Part shown: positions 9,017 to 17,467 of the stretch, one piece after another
How positions within the stretch are numbered: the stretch's first letter is position 1
How the letters are laid out: each line of letters opens with the position of its first letter
NCBI GenBank assembly: GCA_947492475.1
Contig: CANLNM010000006.1
Span: 1-64,000, forward strand
DNA from: an uncultured Paracoccaceae bacterium
GTDB lineage: Bacteria > Pseudomonadota > Alphaproteobacteria > Rhodobacterales > Rhodobacteraceae
Direction of reading: 5' to 3'
DNA length: 64,000 nucleotides
Translations under genes and position numbers: made by a program
Notes under the pieces: model-generated
What the model saw: the letters and a program-made list of their open reading frames with translations, nothing else
Database searches by the model: none
What the model was told of the DNA's origin: nothing

Positions 9017-10537
9017 ATGAAAGTACGTGCACAAATCGGCATGGTGTTGAACCTTGATAAATGTATCGGGTGCCACACATGTTCCGTGACCTGTAAAAAC
9101 GTTTGGACCAGCCGCGACGGTGTCGAATACGCTTGGTTCAACAATGTTGAAACGAAACCCGGCGTTGGTTACCCCAAAGATTGGGAAAACCAAGCCCGCT
9201 GGAAAGGCGGCTGGGAACGTACCAAAGCGGGTAAATTGCAGCCCAAGCAAGGGGCGAAATGGCGGATCCTGTCCAACATCTTTGGCAACCCGGACCTGCC
9301 CGAAATCGACGATTATTATGAACCGTTTGATTTCGACTATGACCACCTGAAATCCGCCCCCGAAACCAAGGCGTTCCCAACGGCGCGCCCGCGGTCAAAA
9401 ATCACCGGCGAACGGATGCAGAAAATCGAAATGGGCCCCAACTGGGAAGAAATCCTAGGGGGCGAATTCGAAAAACGGTCGCAGGATTATAACTTTGAGG
9501 GGATCCAGAAAGACATCTACGGTGAATACGAAAACACCTTTATGATGTATCTGCCGCGCCTGTGCGAACATTGTCTGAACCCGGCCTGTGCGGCGTCCTG
9601 CCCATCCGGTGCGATCTATAAACGCGAAGAAGACGGCATTGTTCTGATCGATCAGGAAAAATGCCGTGGCTGGCGGATGTGTGTGTCCGGCTGTCCCTAT
9701 AAAAAGGTCTATTACAACTGGGAATCCGGAAAATCCGAAAAATGCACATTGTGCTATCCTCGGATTGAATCTGGCAATCCAACTGTCTGTTCAGAAACCT
9801 GCGTAGGCCGCATCCGCTATCTGGGTGTGATGCTGTATGACGCCGACAAAATCCATGATGCGGCCAATGTTCCATCCGAACAGGAACTGTATGACGCGCA
9901 ATTGGATGTGTTCCTGGACCCCAATGATCCAGCGGTGATCGAACAGGCGCGCAAAGATGGCGTGCCAGAGGATTGGATCAATTCGGCCAAGGTCAGCCCG
10001 ATCTGGAAAATGGCGATGGACTGGAAGGTGGCGTTCCCGCTGCACCCAGAATACCGGACCCTGCCGATGGTGTGGTACATCCCGCCATTATCCCCAATCC
10101 AGAACGCGGCCGAAGCTGGAAAAATCGGCACAGATGGCGAAATGCCCGACGTGAAATCGCTGCGTATTCCGGTGAAATATCTGGCCAACATGCTGACAGC
10201 GGGCGACGAAGCCCCGATTGTCACCGCGCTGGAACGGATGCTGGCGATGCGGTCCTATATGCGGTCCAAAACCGTGGATGGCGTGATCGACGAAGGCATC
10301 GCTGAACGGGTTGGTCTGAATTCCCGTCTGATCGAAGACATGTATAAAATCATGGCTTTGGCAGATTACGAAGACCGGTTTGTCATCCCGACAACGCACC
10401 GCGAACAGGTCGAAGACGCCTATGACATGAAGGGCGGCTGCGGCTTTACCGACACCAATGGCTGTTCGCCGGGCATCAACAAAGGGTCGCTGTTTGGCGG
10501 CAAAAAGAAAGCCCTGAAAATGCCGGAGGCCCTATAA
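9017..10537 (+). CDS. narH: Respiratory nitrate reductase beta subunit NarH
   Basis: NarH carries electrons from the NarI hemes to NarG through four iron-sulfur clusters. The 506-residue product shows C16/C19/C22/C26, then C183/C186/C191/C195, and C216-R-G-W219-R-M-C222. The tryptophan replacing a cysteine marks the usual 3Fe-4S cluster. The start at 9017 is chosen because AAGGAGGT lies eight bases upstream and the protein then begins MKVRAQIGMV like its relatives; an earlier in-frame ATG inside narG has no such support. The stop overlaps the narJ start by one base. Confidence 0.97.
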   Translation: MKVRAQIGMVLNLDKCIGCHTCSVTCKNVWTSRDGVEYAWFNNVETKPGVGYPKDWENQARWKGGWERTKAGKLQPKQGAKWRILSNIFGNPDLPEIDDYYEPFDFDYDHLKSAPETKAFPTARPRSKITGERMQKIEMGPNWEEILGGEFEKRSQDYNFEGIQKDIYGEYENTFMMYLPRLCEHCLNPACAASCPSGAIYKREEDGIVLIDQEKCRGWRMCVSGCPYKKVYYNWESGKSEKCTLCYPRIESGNPTVCSETCVGRIRYLGVMLYDADKIHDAANVPSEQELYDAQLDVFLDPNDPAVIEQARKDGVPEDWINSAKVSPIWKMAMDWKVAFPLHPEYRTLPMVWYIPPLSPIQNAAEAGKIGTDGEMPDVKSLRIPVKYLANMLTAGDEAPIVTALERMLAMRSYMRSKTVDGVIDEGIAERVGLNSRLIEDMYKIMALADYEDRFVIPTTHREQVEDAYDMKGGCGFTDTNGCSPGINKGSLFGGKKKALKMPEAL

Positions 10538-11256
10538 TGGAAACCGCTATTCAAATGGATCGCACGCTAAAGTGTTTTTCACTTTTGTTGTCATACCCGA
10601 CGCGCGAATTGCAGCAGGCTATGCCAGAAATTGGGGCTGTGGTTGCCTCCGAAACTCGGTTGACCGCTGCCATGCGCCGGGACCTGCGTCCGCTGGTTGA
10701 GGAGATCAGCGGACGCGACATCTACGACCTGCAAGAAACCTTTGTTGGGTTGTTTGACCGGTCGCGCACCCTGTCGCTGAACCTGTTTGAACATGTTCAC
10801 GGTGAAAGCCGCGACCGGGGTGGTGCGATGGTCAGCCTTGTCGAAACATATCGCGAGGGCGGGTTTGACCCGGCCACGTCAGAATTGCCCGATCATTTGC
10901 CAGTTTTGCTAGAATTCCTGTCCACGCGTCCCACAGGCGAAGTACAGGATACCTTGGCGGATGCGGCCCATATTTTTGCGGTGCTTCAGGCACGTCTTGA
11001 TCGCCGCGAAAGCCCATATGGTGCCGTGTTCGCCGCACTTTTGCAGCTGTCTGGTGCAAAAGCAGACAAAGAGGCGGTCGATCTGATGCTGGAACAGCCA
11101 GAAGACGACCCAACCGATTTGGACGCGCTCGATCAGGTTTGGGAAGAAAGCGAGGTCACCTTTGGCCCCGATCCCAATGCCGGCTGTCCACAGGTCCGCG
11201 ACATGCTGGCCAACATGGATGTTCCAATCACCCCTGCACCGCATGCTGCGGAATAG
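10537..11256 (+). CDS. narJ: Nitrate reductase assembly chaperone NarJ
   Basis: This 239-residue helical protein belongs to the TorD/NarJ chaperone family, which holds NarG until the molybdenum cofactor and iron-sulfur centres are inserted and the complex is docked on NarI. Its N-terminus (KCFSLLLSYPTRELQQAMPE) and the DIYDLQETFVGLFDRSRTLS region are family-typical. The start codon shares one base with the narH stop (TAATG). An acidic C-terminal tail is present. Confidence 0.95.
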   Translation: METAIQMDRTLKCFSLLLSYPTRELQQAMPEIGAVVASETRLTAAMRRDLRPLVEEISGRDIYDLQETFVGLFDRSRTLSLNLFEHVHGESRDRGGAMVSLVETYREGGFDPATSELPDHLPVLLEFLSTRPTGEVQDTLADAAHIFAVLQARLDRRESPYGAVFAALLQLSGAKADKEAVDLMLEQPEDDPTDLDALDQVWEESEVTFGPDPNAGCPQVRDMLANMDVPITPAPHAAE

Positions 11257-11268
11257 ACGGAGGCACAG

Positions 11269-11967
11269 ATGCATAACTTTTTCTTTGGCATATACCCCTA
11301 TATCGCTCTGACGGTGCTGATCCTTGGATCCATCGCCCGGTATGAAACCGATCCATTTACGTGGAAATCCAGTTCATCCCAATTGCTGCGACGCAAACAA
11401 TTGATCCTTGGATCAGTGTTGTTTCACGTCGGTGTTCTGGTGATTTTTCTGGGTCACTTCTTTGGCCTGTTGACCCCGATCTGGGTGTTTGATGCGCTGG
11501 GCATTGGCCATGGCGTGAAACAGACATTGGCCGTTGTGGCCGGTGGCATTGCCGGTGTGATGGCGTTGATTGGTGGCGGGTTGCTAATGCATCGCCGTTG
11601 GACCGATCCCCGCATTCGCCGCACATCCAGTTTTGCAGATATCGCCATTCTGGGTCTGTTGCTGGCGCAACTGGTGCTGGGGCTGGGCACGATCATCGTG
11701 TCAATTCAGCACTTGGACGGCCACGAAATGACGAAATTCATGTCATGGGCGCTTGGTATTTTCACCTTTGACGGCAATGCTGCCAGCTATATCCAAGACG
11801 TGGCGTGGATTTTCAAACTGCACCTGTTCCTGGGTTTGACCATCTTCTTGGTGTTCCCATTCACCCGACTGGTTCACATGTTATCTGTGCCGCTGCGCTA
11901 TTTCACGCGCCCCGGTTATCAGGTGGTGCGGTCGCGTCGCGTGAACCGTGACACAGGTGCGGAATAA
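11269..11967 (+). CDS. narI: Respiratory nitrate reductase gamma subunit NarI
   Basis: NarI is the membrane cytochrome b that oxidises quinol and passes electrons to NarH. The 232-residue protein has five membrane segments. Histidines in the second and last helices (FHVGVLVIFLGHFFGLL and FPFTRLVHMLSVPLRYF) fit the heme-ligand positions of the family. A GACGGAGG ribosome site precedes ATG, 12 bases after narJ. The following parvulin gene starts within a few bases of its stop. Confidence 0.96.
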   Translation: MHNFFFGIYPYIALTVLILGSIARYETDPFTWKSSSSQLLRRKQLILGSVLFHVGVLVIFLGHFFGLLTPIWVFDALGIGHGVKQTLAVVAGGIAGVMALIGGGLLMHRRWTDPRIRRTSSFADIAILGLLLAQLVLGLGTIIVSIQHLDGHEMTKFMSWALGIFTFDGNAASYIQDVAWIFKLHLFLGLTIFLVFPFTRLVHMLSVPLRYFTRPGYQVVRSRRVNRDTGAE

Positions 11968-11971
11968 TCAG

Positions 11972-12772
11972 ATGAGCGCTGCATTATTCCCAGAAATCAC
12001 CGTTAACGGAACAACAATCTCTGCCGCGTCTATCGCGGCAGAGGCCCAGAACCACAACGCCCCCAAAGGCAAACCCGGGCTGGCTTGGCGGCGTGCGGCA
12101 CGCGCATTGGCCATCCGTCAGGTTCTGATCGAAGAAGCCAGAAAACGGGGCCTAAACCCCCAGCAACAAGAGCTGGAACCGGGCAAGTTTGAAACAGTTG
12201 AAGACGCGCAGATCCGCGAATTGCTGGCTGAGGTCGTGAATGTCAGCGCCGATGACGATGCCACATTGCAGGCAACATATGACAAAGATCCGGATTCGTA
12301 TCGGGCCCCGTCCTTATATCAGCCGTCGCATATCCTGTTTGCAGCAGATCCCGGCGATGCCGAAACCCGTCAGGCCGCGTATAACCGCGCCATTCAGGTG
12401 TTGGATGACCTAAAGGAAAACCCACGTCGGTTTACCGATTTCGCCCGCTCCGAAAGCGCGTGTGCCTCCAAAGATGCGGATGGGCAGCTGGGGCAATTGA
12501 CCAGTGGCGACACCGTGCCGGAATTTGAACGCGCCATGGATGCCGCCCCGGTTGGGGCGATCTATGACCAATTGGTCGATACGCGGTTTGGCATTCACAT
12601 CCTGCGGGTGGATGAACGTGCCGAAGGGGCAGTTTTGCCTTTTGAAACTGTCCTGCCGCGATTGCAGGCCGCATCTGAAAAAGCCAACTGGGCCAAAGCC
12701 GCCCATGACTATGTGTCTGGGTTGTTGGATCAGGCCGACATTGCCGGGATCGACCTGGCTGCGGTCGCCTGA
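11972..12772 (+). CDS. PpiC/parvulin-type peptidyl-prolyl isomerase of the nar operon
   Basis: The 266-residue product has a helical N-terminal half resembling NifM or trigger-type chaperone domains, followed by a rotamase domain (about 115-225) with QPSHILFAA, FTDFARSESACASKDADGQL and FGIHILRVDER blocks. No signal peptide is visible, so it should act in the cytoplasm, perhaps on NarG/NarH folding as NifM does for nitrogenase iron protein. I chose the ATG at 11972 rather than an in-frame GTG at 11948 inside narI; neither has a strong ribosome site. The operon role is inferred. Confidence 0.85.
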   Translation: MSAALFPEITVNGTTISAASIAAEAQNHNAPKGKPGLAWRRAARALAIRQVLIEEARKRGLNPQQQELEPGKFETVEDAQIRELLAEVVNVSADDDATLQATYDKDPDSYRAPSLYQPSHILFAADPGDAETRQAAYNRAIQVLDDLKENPRRFTDFARSESACASKDADGQLGQLTSGDTVPEFERAMDAAPVGAIYDQLVDTRFGIHILRVDERAEGAVLPFETVLPRLQAASEKANWAKAAHDYVSGLLDQADIAGIDLAAVA

Positions 12773-12776
12773 CGTC

Positions 12777-13358
12777 ATGCCACGCAAGGGCGGATATCGT
12801 GATCAAGGCGCAGCGAGGGGCACGCATGCCTCTCCTGCGGATCCGGCCCTAAAACGTGATCCGCTGGCCTATTTTGCCGAAGAACATCTGCGGCAACGAG
12901 AAATCTGTACGATGTTGGATGATCTGGTGCATTCCGTGCAATGCGACACACACACAGCGCAGTTTGTGGTGGACCATTTGCAAAACTATCTGCCCCAGCA
13001 TGCCATCAATGAACGCAATGATTTGTATCCTTTGTTGCGCAGCCGGTCGCTTGGGGATCCTGATACCAACGAAACGTTGGACCGGCTGATCGTCGAACAT
13101 GAGAAAAGCCATAATATGGTGACAATGGTGCGCAATGCGTTGAACCGCATGATCGCTGACCAAGTGGCGTTTAATCAGGTCGAATCCGCCGCAGTGTCGT
13201 TGTTCATTGAACATGAACGGCGTCACCTGATCGTTGAAAACGCCATTGTTCTGCCGCTCGCACGGGCGCGGCTCACCAAAGCTGACCTGAAAGGGTTACG
13301 CGAACGTATGCAGACCCGCCGGGATGCCTATGAAACAGGAGGTGACCATGCTGAGTGA
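12777..13358 (+). CDS. Hemerythrin (HHE) domain protein
   Basis: The 193-residue protein contains a hemerythrin-like four-helix bundle. Candidate iron ligands lie in HAINERNDLYPLL, IVEHEKSHNMV and LFIEHERRHLIVEN. Such proteins bind a di-iron centre and may sense or scavenge O2, NO or reactive nitrogen species. Placed four bases after the parvulin in a nar operon, it may protect or repair the iron-sulfur enzyme during nitrite or NO stress; that is inference. The ATG at 12777 is chosen because upstream in-frame sequence is the shadow of the parvulin gene. Its 3' end overlaps the next gene by 11 bases. Confidence 0.8.
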   Translation: MPRKGGYRDQGAARGTHASPADPALKRDPLAYFAEEHLRQREICTMLDDLVHSVQCDTHTAQFVVDHLQNYLPQHAINERNDLYPLLRSRSLGDPDTNETLDRLIVEHEKSHNMVTMVRNALNRMIADQVAFNQVESAAVSLFIEHERRHLIVENAIVLPLARARLTKADLKGLRERMQTRRDAYETGGDHAE

Positions 13359-13965
13359 ATTGTTAAGTCGAAATCAAAACTGGTCGCAGGCACGTAAAAC
13401 CAAAGAGCCGGGATATTTTGCACGGCTGGCCACACATCAAGCCCCTGAATATTTTTGGATCGGCTGTTCTGATAGCCGTGTGCCGGCCAATGTGGTTGCC
13501 GGGCTGGATCCGGGCGAAGTTTTTGTCCATCGCAACGTCGCAAATGTGGTGCATTCATCGGATATGAACCTGCTGAGCGCCTTGGAATTTGCGGTCGAGT
13601 CCCTGCAGGTGCGGGAAATCATCGTGTGTGGTCATTACGGTTGCGGCGGTGTCAAAGCCGCCTGCGAAGACCTGCCACATGGGTTGGTTGACCATTGGCT
13701 GGAACCGATCCGCCGCTTGTCGCGCCAGTATTCCATTGATCTGACCCGCGCTGGGTCAGGCGAAGATCGGCTGGATAAACTGGCCGAACTAAACGTCATC
13801 GAGGCCGTGTTACGTGTGTCCGAAACCCCCATCATGCAGCGCGCATGGGCACGAGGGGCGGAAATCGCCATACATGGTCTGATCTACGGACTAAAAGACG
13901 GGTTGCTGCGGGACCTGAACTGCACTGTGTCACGCGGCCATTTAACATCCGAGGCCCCAGAATGA
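13348..13965 (+). CDS. Beta-class carbonic anhydrase
   Basis: The 205-residue enzyme interconverts CO2 and bicarbonate. Zinc ligands are C40, H96 and C99, with the catalytic dyad D42/R44 in CSDSRVP and the HYGCGGV block, as in beta-class enzymes. An AGGAGGT ribosome site lies five bases before the ATG and supports this start. The gene overlaps the hemerythrin gene before it and shares an ATGA with moeA after it, so it is part of the nar transcription unit. A pH or bicarbonate role in nitrate respiration is possible but unproven. Confidence 0.92.
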   Translation: MLSELLSRNQNWSQARKTKEPGYFARLATHQAPEYFWIGCSDSRVPANVVAGLDPGEVFVHRNVANVVHSSDMNLLSALEFAVESLQVREIIVCGHYGCGGVKAACEDLPHGLVDHWLEPIRRLSRQYSIDLTRAGSGEDRLDKLAELNVIEAVLRVSETPIMQRAWARGAEIAIHGLIYGLKDGLLRDLNCTVSRGHLTSEAPE

Positions 13966-15218
13966 CCTTGATCGATCGTATAAATACGCCGGGATGCGGG
14001 TGCGACGACGCGGTCACACATCTGATGACGGTCTCGGATGCTGTTGAGGCGGGACTCGCTCTGGCTGATCCGATTGAAGAAATCGAAACTGTGCCGTTGC
14101 AACAGGCGCGGGGCCGCATTCTGGCGGCGCCTATTCTGGCCAGGGCCGATATGCCGCGTTTCGACAATTCGGGCATGGATGGCTATGCGCTTTGTTTGGA
14201 TGAATTGCCGCAAACACAGGTATTGCCCGTCCAAGGCGAAAGCGCAGCTGGCGCGCCAACTCCGACCTTGGAACGCGGTACGATGATGCGGATTTTCACC
14301 GGCGCGCCCGCACCCATTGGGGCCGACACCGTGGTCATGCAGGAACACGTATCGCGGGATGGAAAATTTGCCCGGATCACCAAAATCCCCGCAAAAGGCA
14401 GCAATATTCGCCGCGCCGGCGAAGATCAGAAGACCGGCGATGTCCTGTTGGATGCTGGTGCGGTTTTGGAACCCAAACATATCGCAATCTGCGCTGGGGC
14501 CGGGCAGGGGCATATTCCAGTGTTGCGCAAATTACGGGTTGGGGTGATCCTGACCGGGGACGAATTATGCGCCGCGGGTGATGGCCTGACGGATGGGGCG
14601 ATTTGGGATGTGAACACGCCGATGCTTTTGGCATTGCTGGACGACATTCACGCCGACATTGTGGCCGTCGAACATGTGCCTGACACCAAATCGAGATTGC
14701 TAACAGCAACTGTAGAAATGTCATGGAAGGTCGATGTGATCATCACGTCTGGCGGTGTGTCCGTTGGCGATCGGGACCATGTAAAACCGATGCTTCAATC
14801 GCTTGGGGCGCATGTGGCGGTGTCTGGCGTGGCCATCAAACCCGGCAAACCAATCACTGTGTCCAAGCTGGCAAATTCCGTGGTGATCAGCCTGCCGGGC
14901 AATCCCGTTTCGGCCTTTGTCACGTGGCAGGTGCTGGGGCGTCCGATCGCGGCAAAAATTGCGGGGCAGACGCAGAATATGCAGCCCCGTCGTCATGTCC
15001 ATGCGCGCGGCGGTGTGCAGCATAAAACCGGGCGTTGTGAATACCGCCCGGCCTCTATTGTGGGCTATGATCCGCGCGGGCTCGAAGTTGTGGCCTGTCC
15101 ACCGCAGACCCGTTCCGCCAATTTGAGCCCCCTGACAAACGCAGATGGGCTGATCCTAATTCCCGGAAATATCGAACATGTGCCCGAAGGCGACCTGCTT
15201 GAATTTCTGCCCTTTTAA
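13962..15218 (+). CDS. moeA: Molybdopterin molybdenumtransferase MoeA
   Basis: MoeA inserts molybdate into adenylylated molybdopterin, the last common step of molybdenum-cofactor synthesis. The 418-residue protein shows the MoeA N-terminal domains (QARGRILAAPILARADMPRF, SGMDGYAL), the central MPT-binding domain (GVILTGDELC, ITSGGVSVGDRDHV) and SLPGNPVSAFVTW, with a C-terminal domain IV. The start at 13962 overlaps the carbonic anhydrase stop as ATGA. Its place in the nar operon ties cofactor supply to NarG production. Confidence 0.95.
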   Translation: MTLIDRINTPGCGCDDAVTHLMTVSDAVEAGLALADPIEEIETVPLQQARGRILAAPILARADMPRFDNSGMDGYALCLDELPQTQVLPVQGESAAGAPTPTLERGTMMRIFTGAPAPIGADTVVMQEHVSRDGKFARITKIPAKGSNIRRAGEDQKTGDVLLDAGAVLEPKHIAICAGAGQGHIPVLRKLRVGVILTGDELCAAGDGLTDGAIWDVNTPMLLALLDDIHADIVAVEHVPDTKSRLLTATVEMSWKVDVIITSGGVSVGDRDHVKPMLQSLGAHVAVSGVAIKPGKPITVSKLANSVVISLPGNPVSAFVTWQVLGRPIAAKIAGQTQNMQPRRHVHARGGVQHKTGRCEYRPASIVGYDPRGLEVVACPPQTRSANLSPLTNADGLILIPGNIEHVPEGDLLEFLPF

Positions 15219-15233
15219 TCCTGAACGGAGCAT

Positions 15234-15758
15234 ATGATGCATCTGGCTTATGTGATCAAAAACGAACGTGGCGCGACGGACCTGATCCTGACGAAATTTG
15301 CGCAAAACCGGTTGCAAAACGGGTATCGCGTCGCTGGTGTGGTGCAGACAAACAGCGCCAAACCGGACACGCATCACTGTGATATGGATGTGCAGGTGCT
15401 GCCTGACGGTCCCAGCTATCGAATTTCCCAAAGCCTTGGCAAAGAGGCGCGGGGATGTCGGTTGGACACGTCTGCGTTGGAATTGTCGGTCGCCGCATTG
15501 GAACATTCGCTGACCAAAGCGCCGGAATTGCTGGTGATCAATAAATTCGGCAAACACGAAGCGGATGGGCGCGGATTTCGCGAGGTCATAGCCAAATGTC
15601 TGGCGGATGGAATCCCGGTTTTGGTCGGGGTTAACCAGCTGAATTATGAGGCGTTTCTGGATTTTTCCGGGGATTTGGCTCAGCAGATTTCGCCTGACAT
15701 TGATGCGCTATCTGATTGGCATGATGCCATCCAGACCCATGTCGAACACGCCGCCTGA
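15234..15758 (+). CDS. DUF2478 family protein, molybdenum-linked putative NTPase
   Basis: This 174-residue protein resembles the DUF2478 family, often found beside molybdate transport or cofactor genes. It keeps KFGKHEADGRGFREVIAKCL, a conserved block after a hydrophobic strand (LLVINKFG) reminiscent of P-loop NTPases, but no classical Walker A motif is visible. It ends the nar operon, 16 bases after moeA with a GGAGC ribosome site. Its biochemical function is unknown; a role in molybdenum handling is inferred from neighbours. The next gene is convergent with only three bases between stops. Confidence 0.75.
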   Translation: MMHLAYVIKNERGATDLILTKFAQNRLQNGYRVAGVVQTNSAKPDTHHCDMDVQVLPDGPSYRISQSLGKEARGCRLDTSALELSVAALEHSLTKAPELLVINKFGKHEADGRGFREVIAKCLADGIPVLVGVNQLNYEAFLDFSGDLAQQISPDIDALSDWHDAIQTHVEHAA

Positions 15759-15761
15759 ACC

Positions 15762-16439
15762 CTATAATTGACGCAGTCGGTGTTTTTCCAGCAGCCCAAC
15801 CAGAATTTCGCGCGCCTGCTGACGATGGGCGCGGTGTTTGGCACGCGCACGATCTGAATCGCCGTTTTTGATGGCGTGATACACGTCGCGGTGGTCTTCG
15901 TTGGATTTGGTCGGCAATGGCCGGATAAACAAAGTGGACGACCGCGCGCGCCGCACCTGATCCGCCATCATGCCGACGATGTCTGACACCCGTGTATTGC
16001 CGCCCAAACGGACCAGTTCGTTGTGAAAACGATCATCGGCTTCCCCCCAAGCCTCCAGGTTTTCTTCGGCAATCGCTTGGTCCATATCTTCGATTGCGCG
16101 CGCCAAATCCCGCAATTGATATTCGTCGTAATTGGCCTGTGCGGCGCGTTCTGCGGCCAGACTTTCTAATTCGGTCAGCACATCATAAATTTCGCGCATA
16201 TCCGCAGGGGACACAGGCAGAATGCGCACACCTTTGCGAGGGCGCAATTCCAGCAAGCCTTTGCTTTCTAACGTTAATGCAGCCTCGCGCACGGGGGTGC
16301 GCGACATGCCTAACCGCTCTGCCAGCTCGGATTCCAAATGGTCAGACCCGGCGGAAAGTTCACCGGAAAAAATCAATTGCCGCAATTCGTGCAAGGCACG
16401 CTGCGAATTGGAAAGGGGCTTGTTGTCCTGAGCCTTCAA
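15762..16439 (-). CDS. GntR/FadR-family transcriptional regulator of the hydroxy-acid cluster
   Basis: The 225-residue protein has an N-terminal winged helix (about 10-75, with SELAERLGMSRTPVREAALTLE) and a C-terminal FCD ligand-binding domain with metal-ligand histidines (FHNELVRLGG, DHRDVYHAI, AKHRAHRQQAREIL). FCD regulators usually repress sugar-acid or carboxylate catabolism until their ligand binds. It starts at TTG, supported by AGGA six bases upstream and by a four-base overlap with the preceding dehydrogenase. It probably controls the divergent transporter promoter near 18.6 kb. Confidence 0.9.
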   Translation of the reverse strand: MKAQDNKPLSNSQRALHELRQLIFSGELSAGSDHLESELAERLGMSRTPVREAALTLESKGLLELRPRKGVRILPVSPADMREIYDVLTELESLAAERAAQANYDEYQLRDLARAIEDMDQAIAEENLEAWGEADDRFHNELVRLGGNTRVSDIVGMMADQVRRARSSTLFIRPLPTKSNEDHRDVYHAIKNGDSDRARAKHRAHRQQAREILVGLLEKHRLRQL

Positions 16440-17467
16440 GGGGTTCCTAACATGACTTTCTGGCCGCTCTGTGCAGAGGCATAAATGGCGTTTTCGATTT
16501 CAATCACCGTTAGGTAATCTGCTGCCAGATTTTCAAACGGTGTGTCCTCCAAAAGGCCCGAAATCACATGGCTTTGCAAGGCATGAACGCAATCCCCGCC
16601 AAAACCATCCCATGTGTCCGGCGCTAAAATCTGATCCTCTTGGGTGGTGCCAAAGCGCCGCTGCCCAACAGAGCCATCCCCAAACAGCCGCAGCGTGCCT
16701 TTGGTGCCTTCAAACAGCGCTTCGCCCATGGTGCGGCGGTGATTGTCGGCAGCGTGGTCCAGATGGCGGTTGCCATCAAACAGGGCGCGCGTGCCGTTTG
16801 GGTGGTCAAACAGGATATAGCCCGCATCTTCGCCCGAAATGGCCGGGTTTATCTGGCGCAGATCGGCATAAATAGCACCGGGATTGCCCAGCAAAAACCG
16901 GAATGTATCCACCCAGTGGACGGCCGTTTCATGGACCAGAAACCGGTCCATCTGTTGGAAATACGGTTGGCGTTCCAGATAGGCGTCGGGGCCCTGACCA
17001 TCGCCGGGACGCAACCGGAATGTCACCTGATGCAAATCGCCAATTGCCCCGTCATCCAGCGCGGATTTGATGGCGCGATACCATGGCTGAAACCTGAAAT
17101 TTTCGTGGATCACAATGGTTGCGCCCGCGGCCTCTGCCTCGGCTGTGATTTGGCGGGCTTCATCCAAATCATTGCAGAACGGTTTCTGGCAGATCATCGT
17201 TTTGACACCCGCCGCTAATGCTGTGCGAATAGTGTCCGCATGGGCGACCGGTGGTAGGATGATGTCCAACAAATCCGGTTTTTGGTCGGCCAGCATTTTG
17301 GGCAAATCGTCATAGGCGGGCAGGCCGGTCGCGCGTGCCTTTTCGATGTCGCGATTACAGGATGCGACCAAATCAACGCGGTCCAAGCGCGCCCATGATC
17401 CGTAATGGAACTGGCTAAAATAGCCAGCTCCGATACAGGCAACGCGGATATTTGCGGACGTGTTCAT
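16436..17467 (-). CDS. Gfo/Idh/MocA family oxidoreductase
   Basis: This 343-residue NAD(P)-dependent dehydrogenase has an N-terminal Rossmann motif (VACIGAGYFSQFHYGSW), the family EKP-like lysine motif as ICQKPFCNDLDEA at about residues 93-105, and a C-terminal alpha/beta substrate domain. Family members oxidise sugars, inositols and sugar acids. It overlaps its neighbours by four bases on both sides and lies in the leftward half of the catabolic cluster, so it probably oxidises the imported acid or a derivative. The exact substrate cannot be read from sequence. Confidence 0.85.
   Translation of the reverse strand: MNTSANIRVACIGAGYFSQFHYGSWARLDRVDLVASCNRDIEKARATGLPAYDDLPKMLADQKPDLLDIILPPVAHADTIRTALAAGVKTMICQKPFCNDLDEARQITAEAEAAGATIVIHENFRFQPWYRAIKSALDDGAIGDLHQVTFRLRPGDGQGPDAYLERQPYFQQMDRFLVHETAVHWVDTFRFLLGNPGAIYADLRQINPAISGEDAGYILFDHPNGTRALFDGNRHLDHAADNHRRTMGEALFEGTKGTLRLFGDGSVGQRRFGTTQEDQILAPDTWDGFGGDCVHALQSHVISGLLEDTPFENLAADYLTVIEIENAIYASAQSGQKVMLGTP

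Noticed and set aside
7663..9144. A 493-codon minus-strand frame inside narG
   Set aside because: It is antisense to conserved NarG sequence, is rich in residues expected from a reversed reading frame, and shows no known motif.
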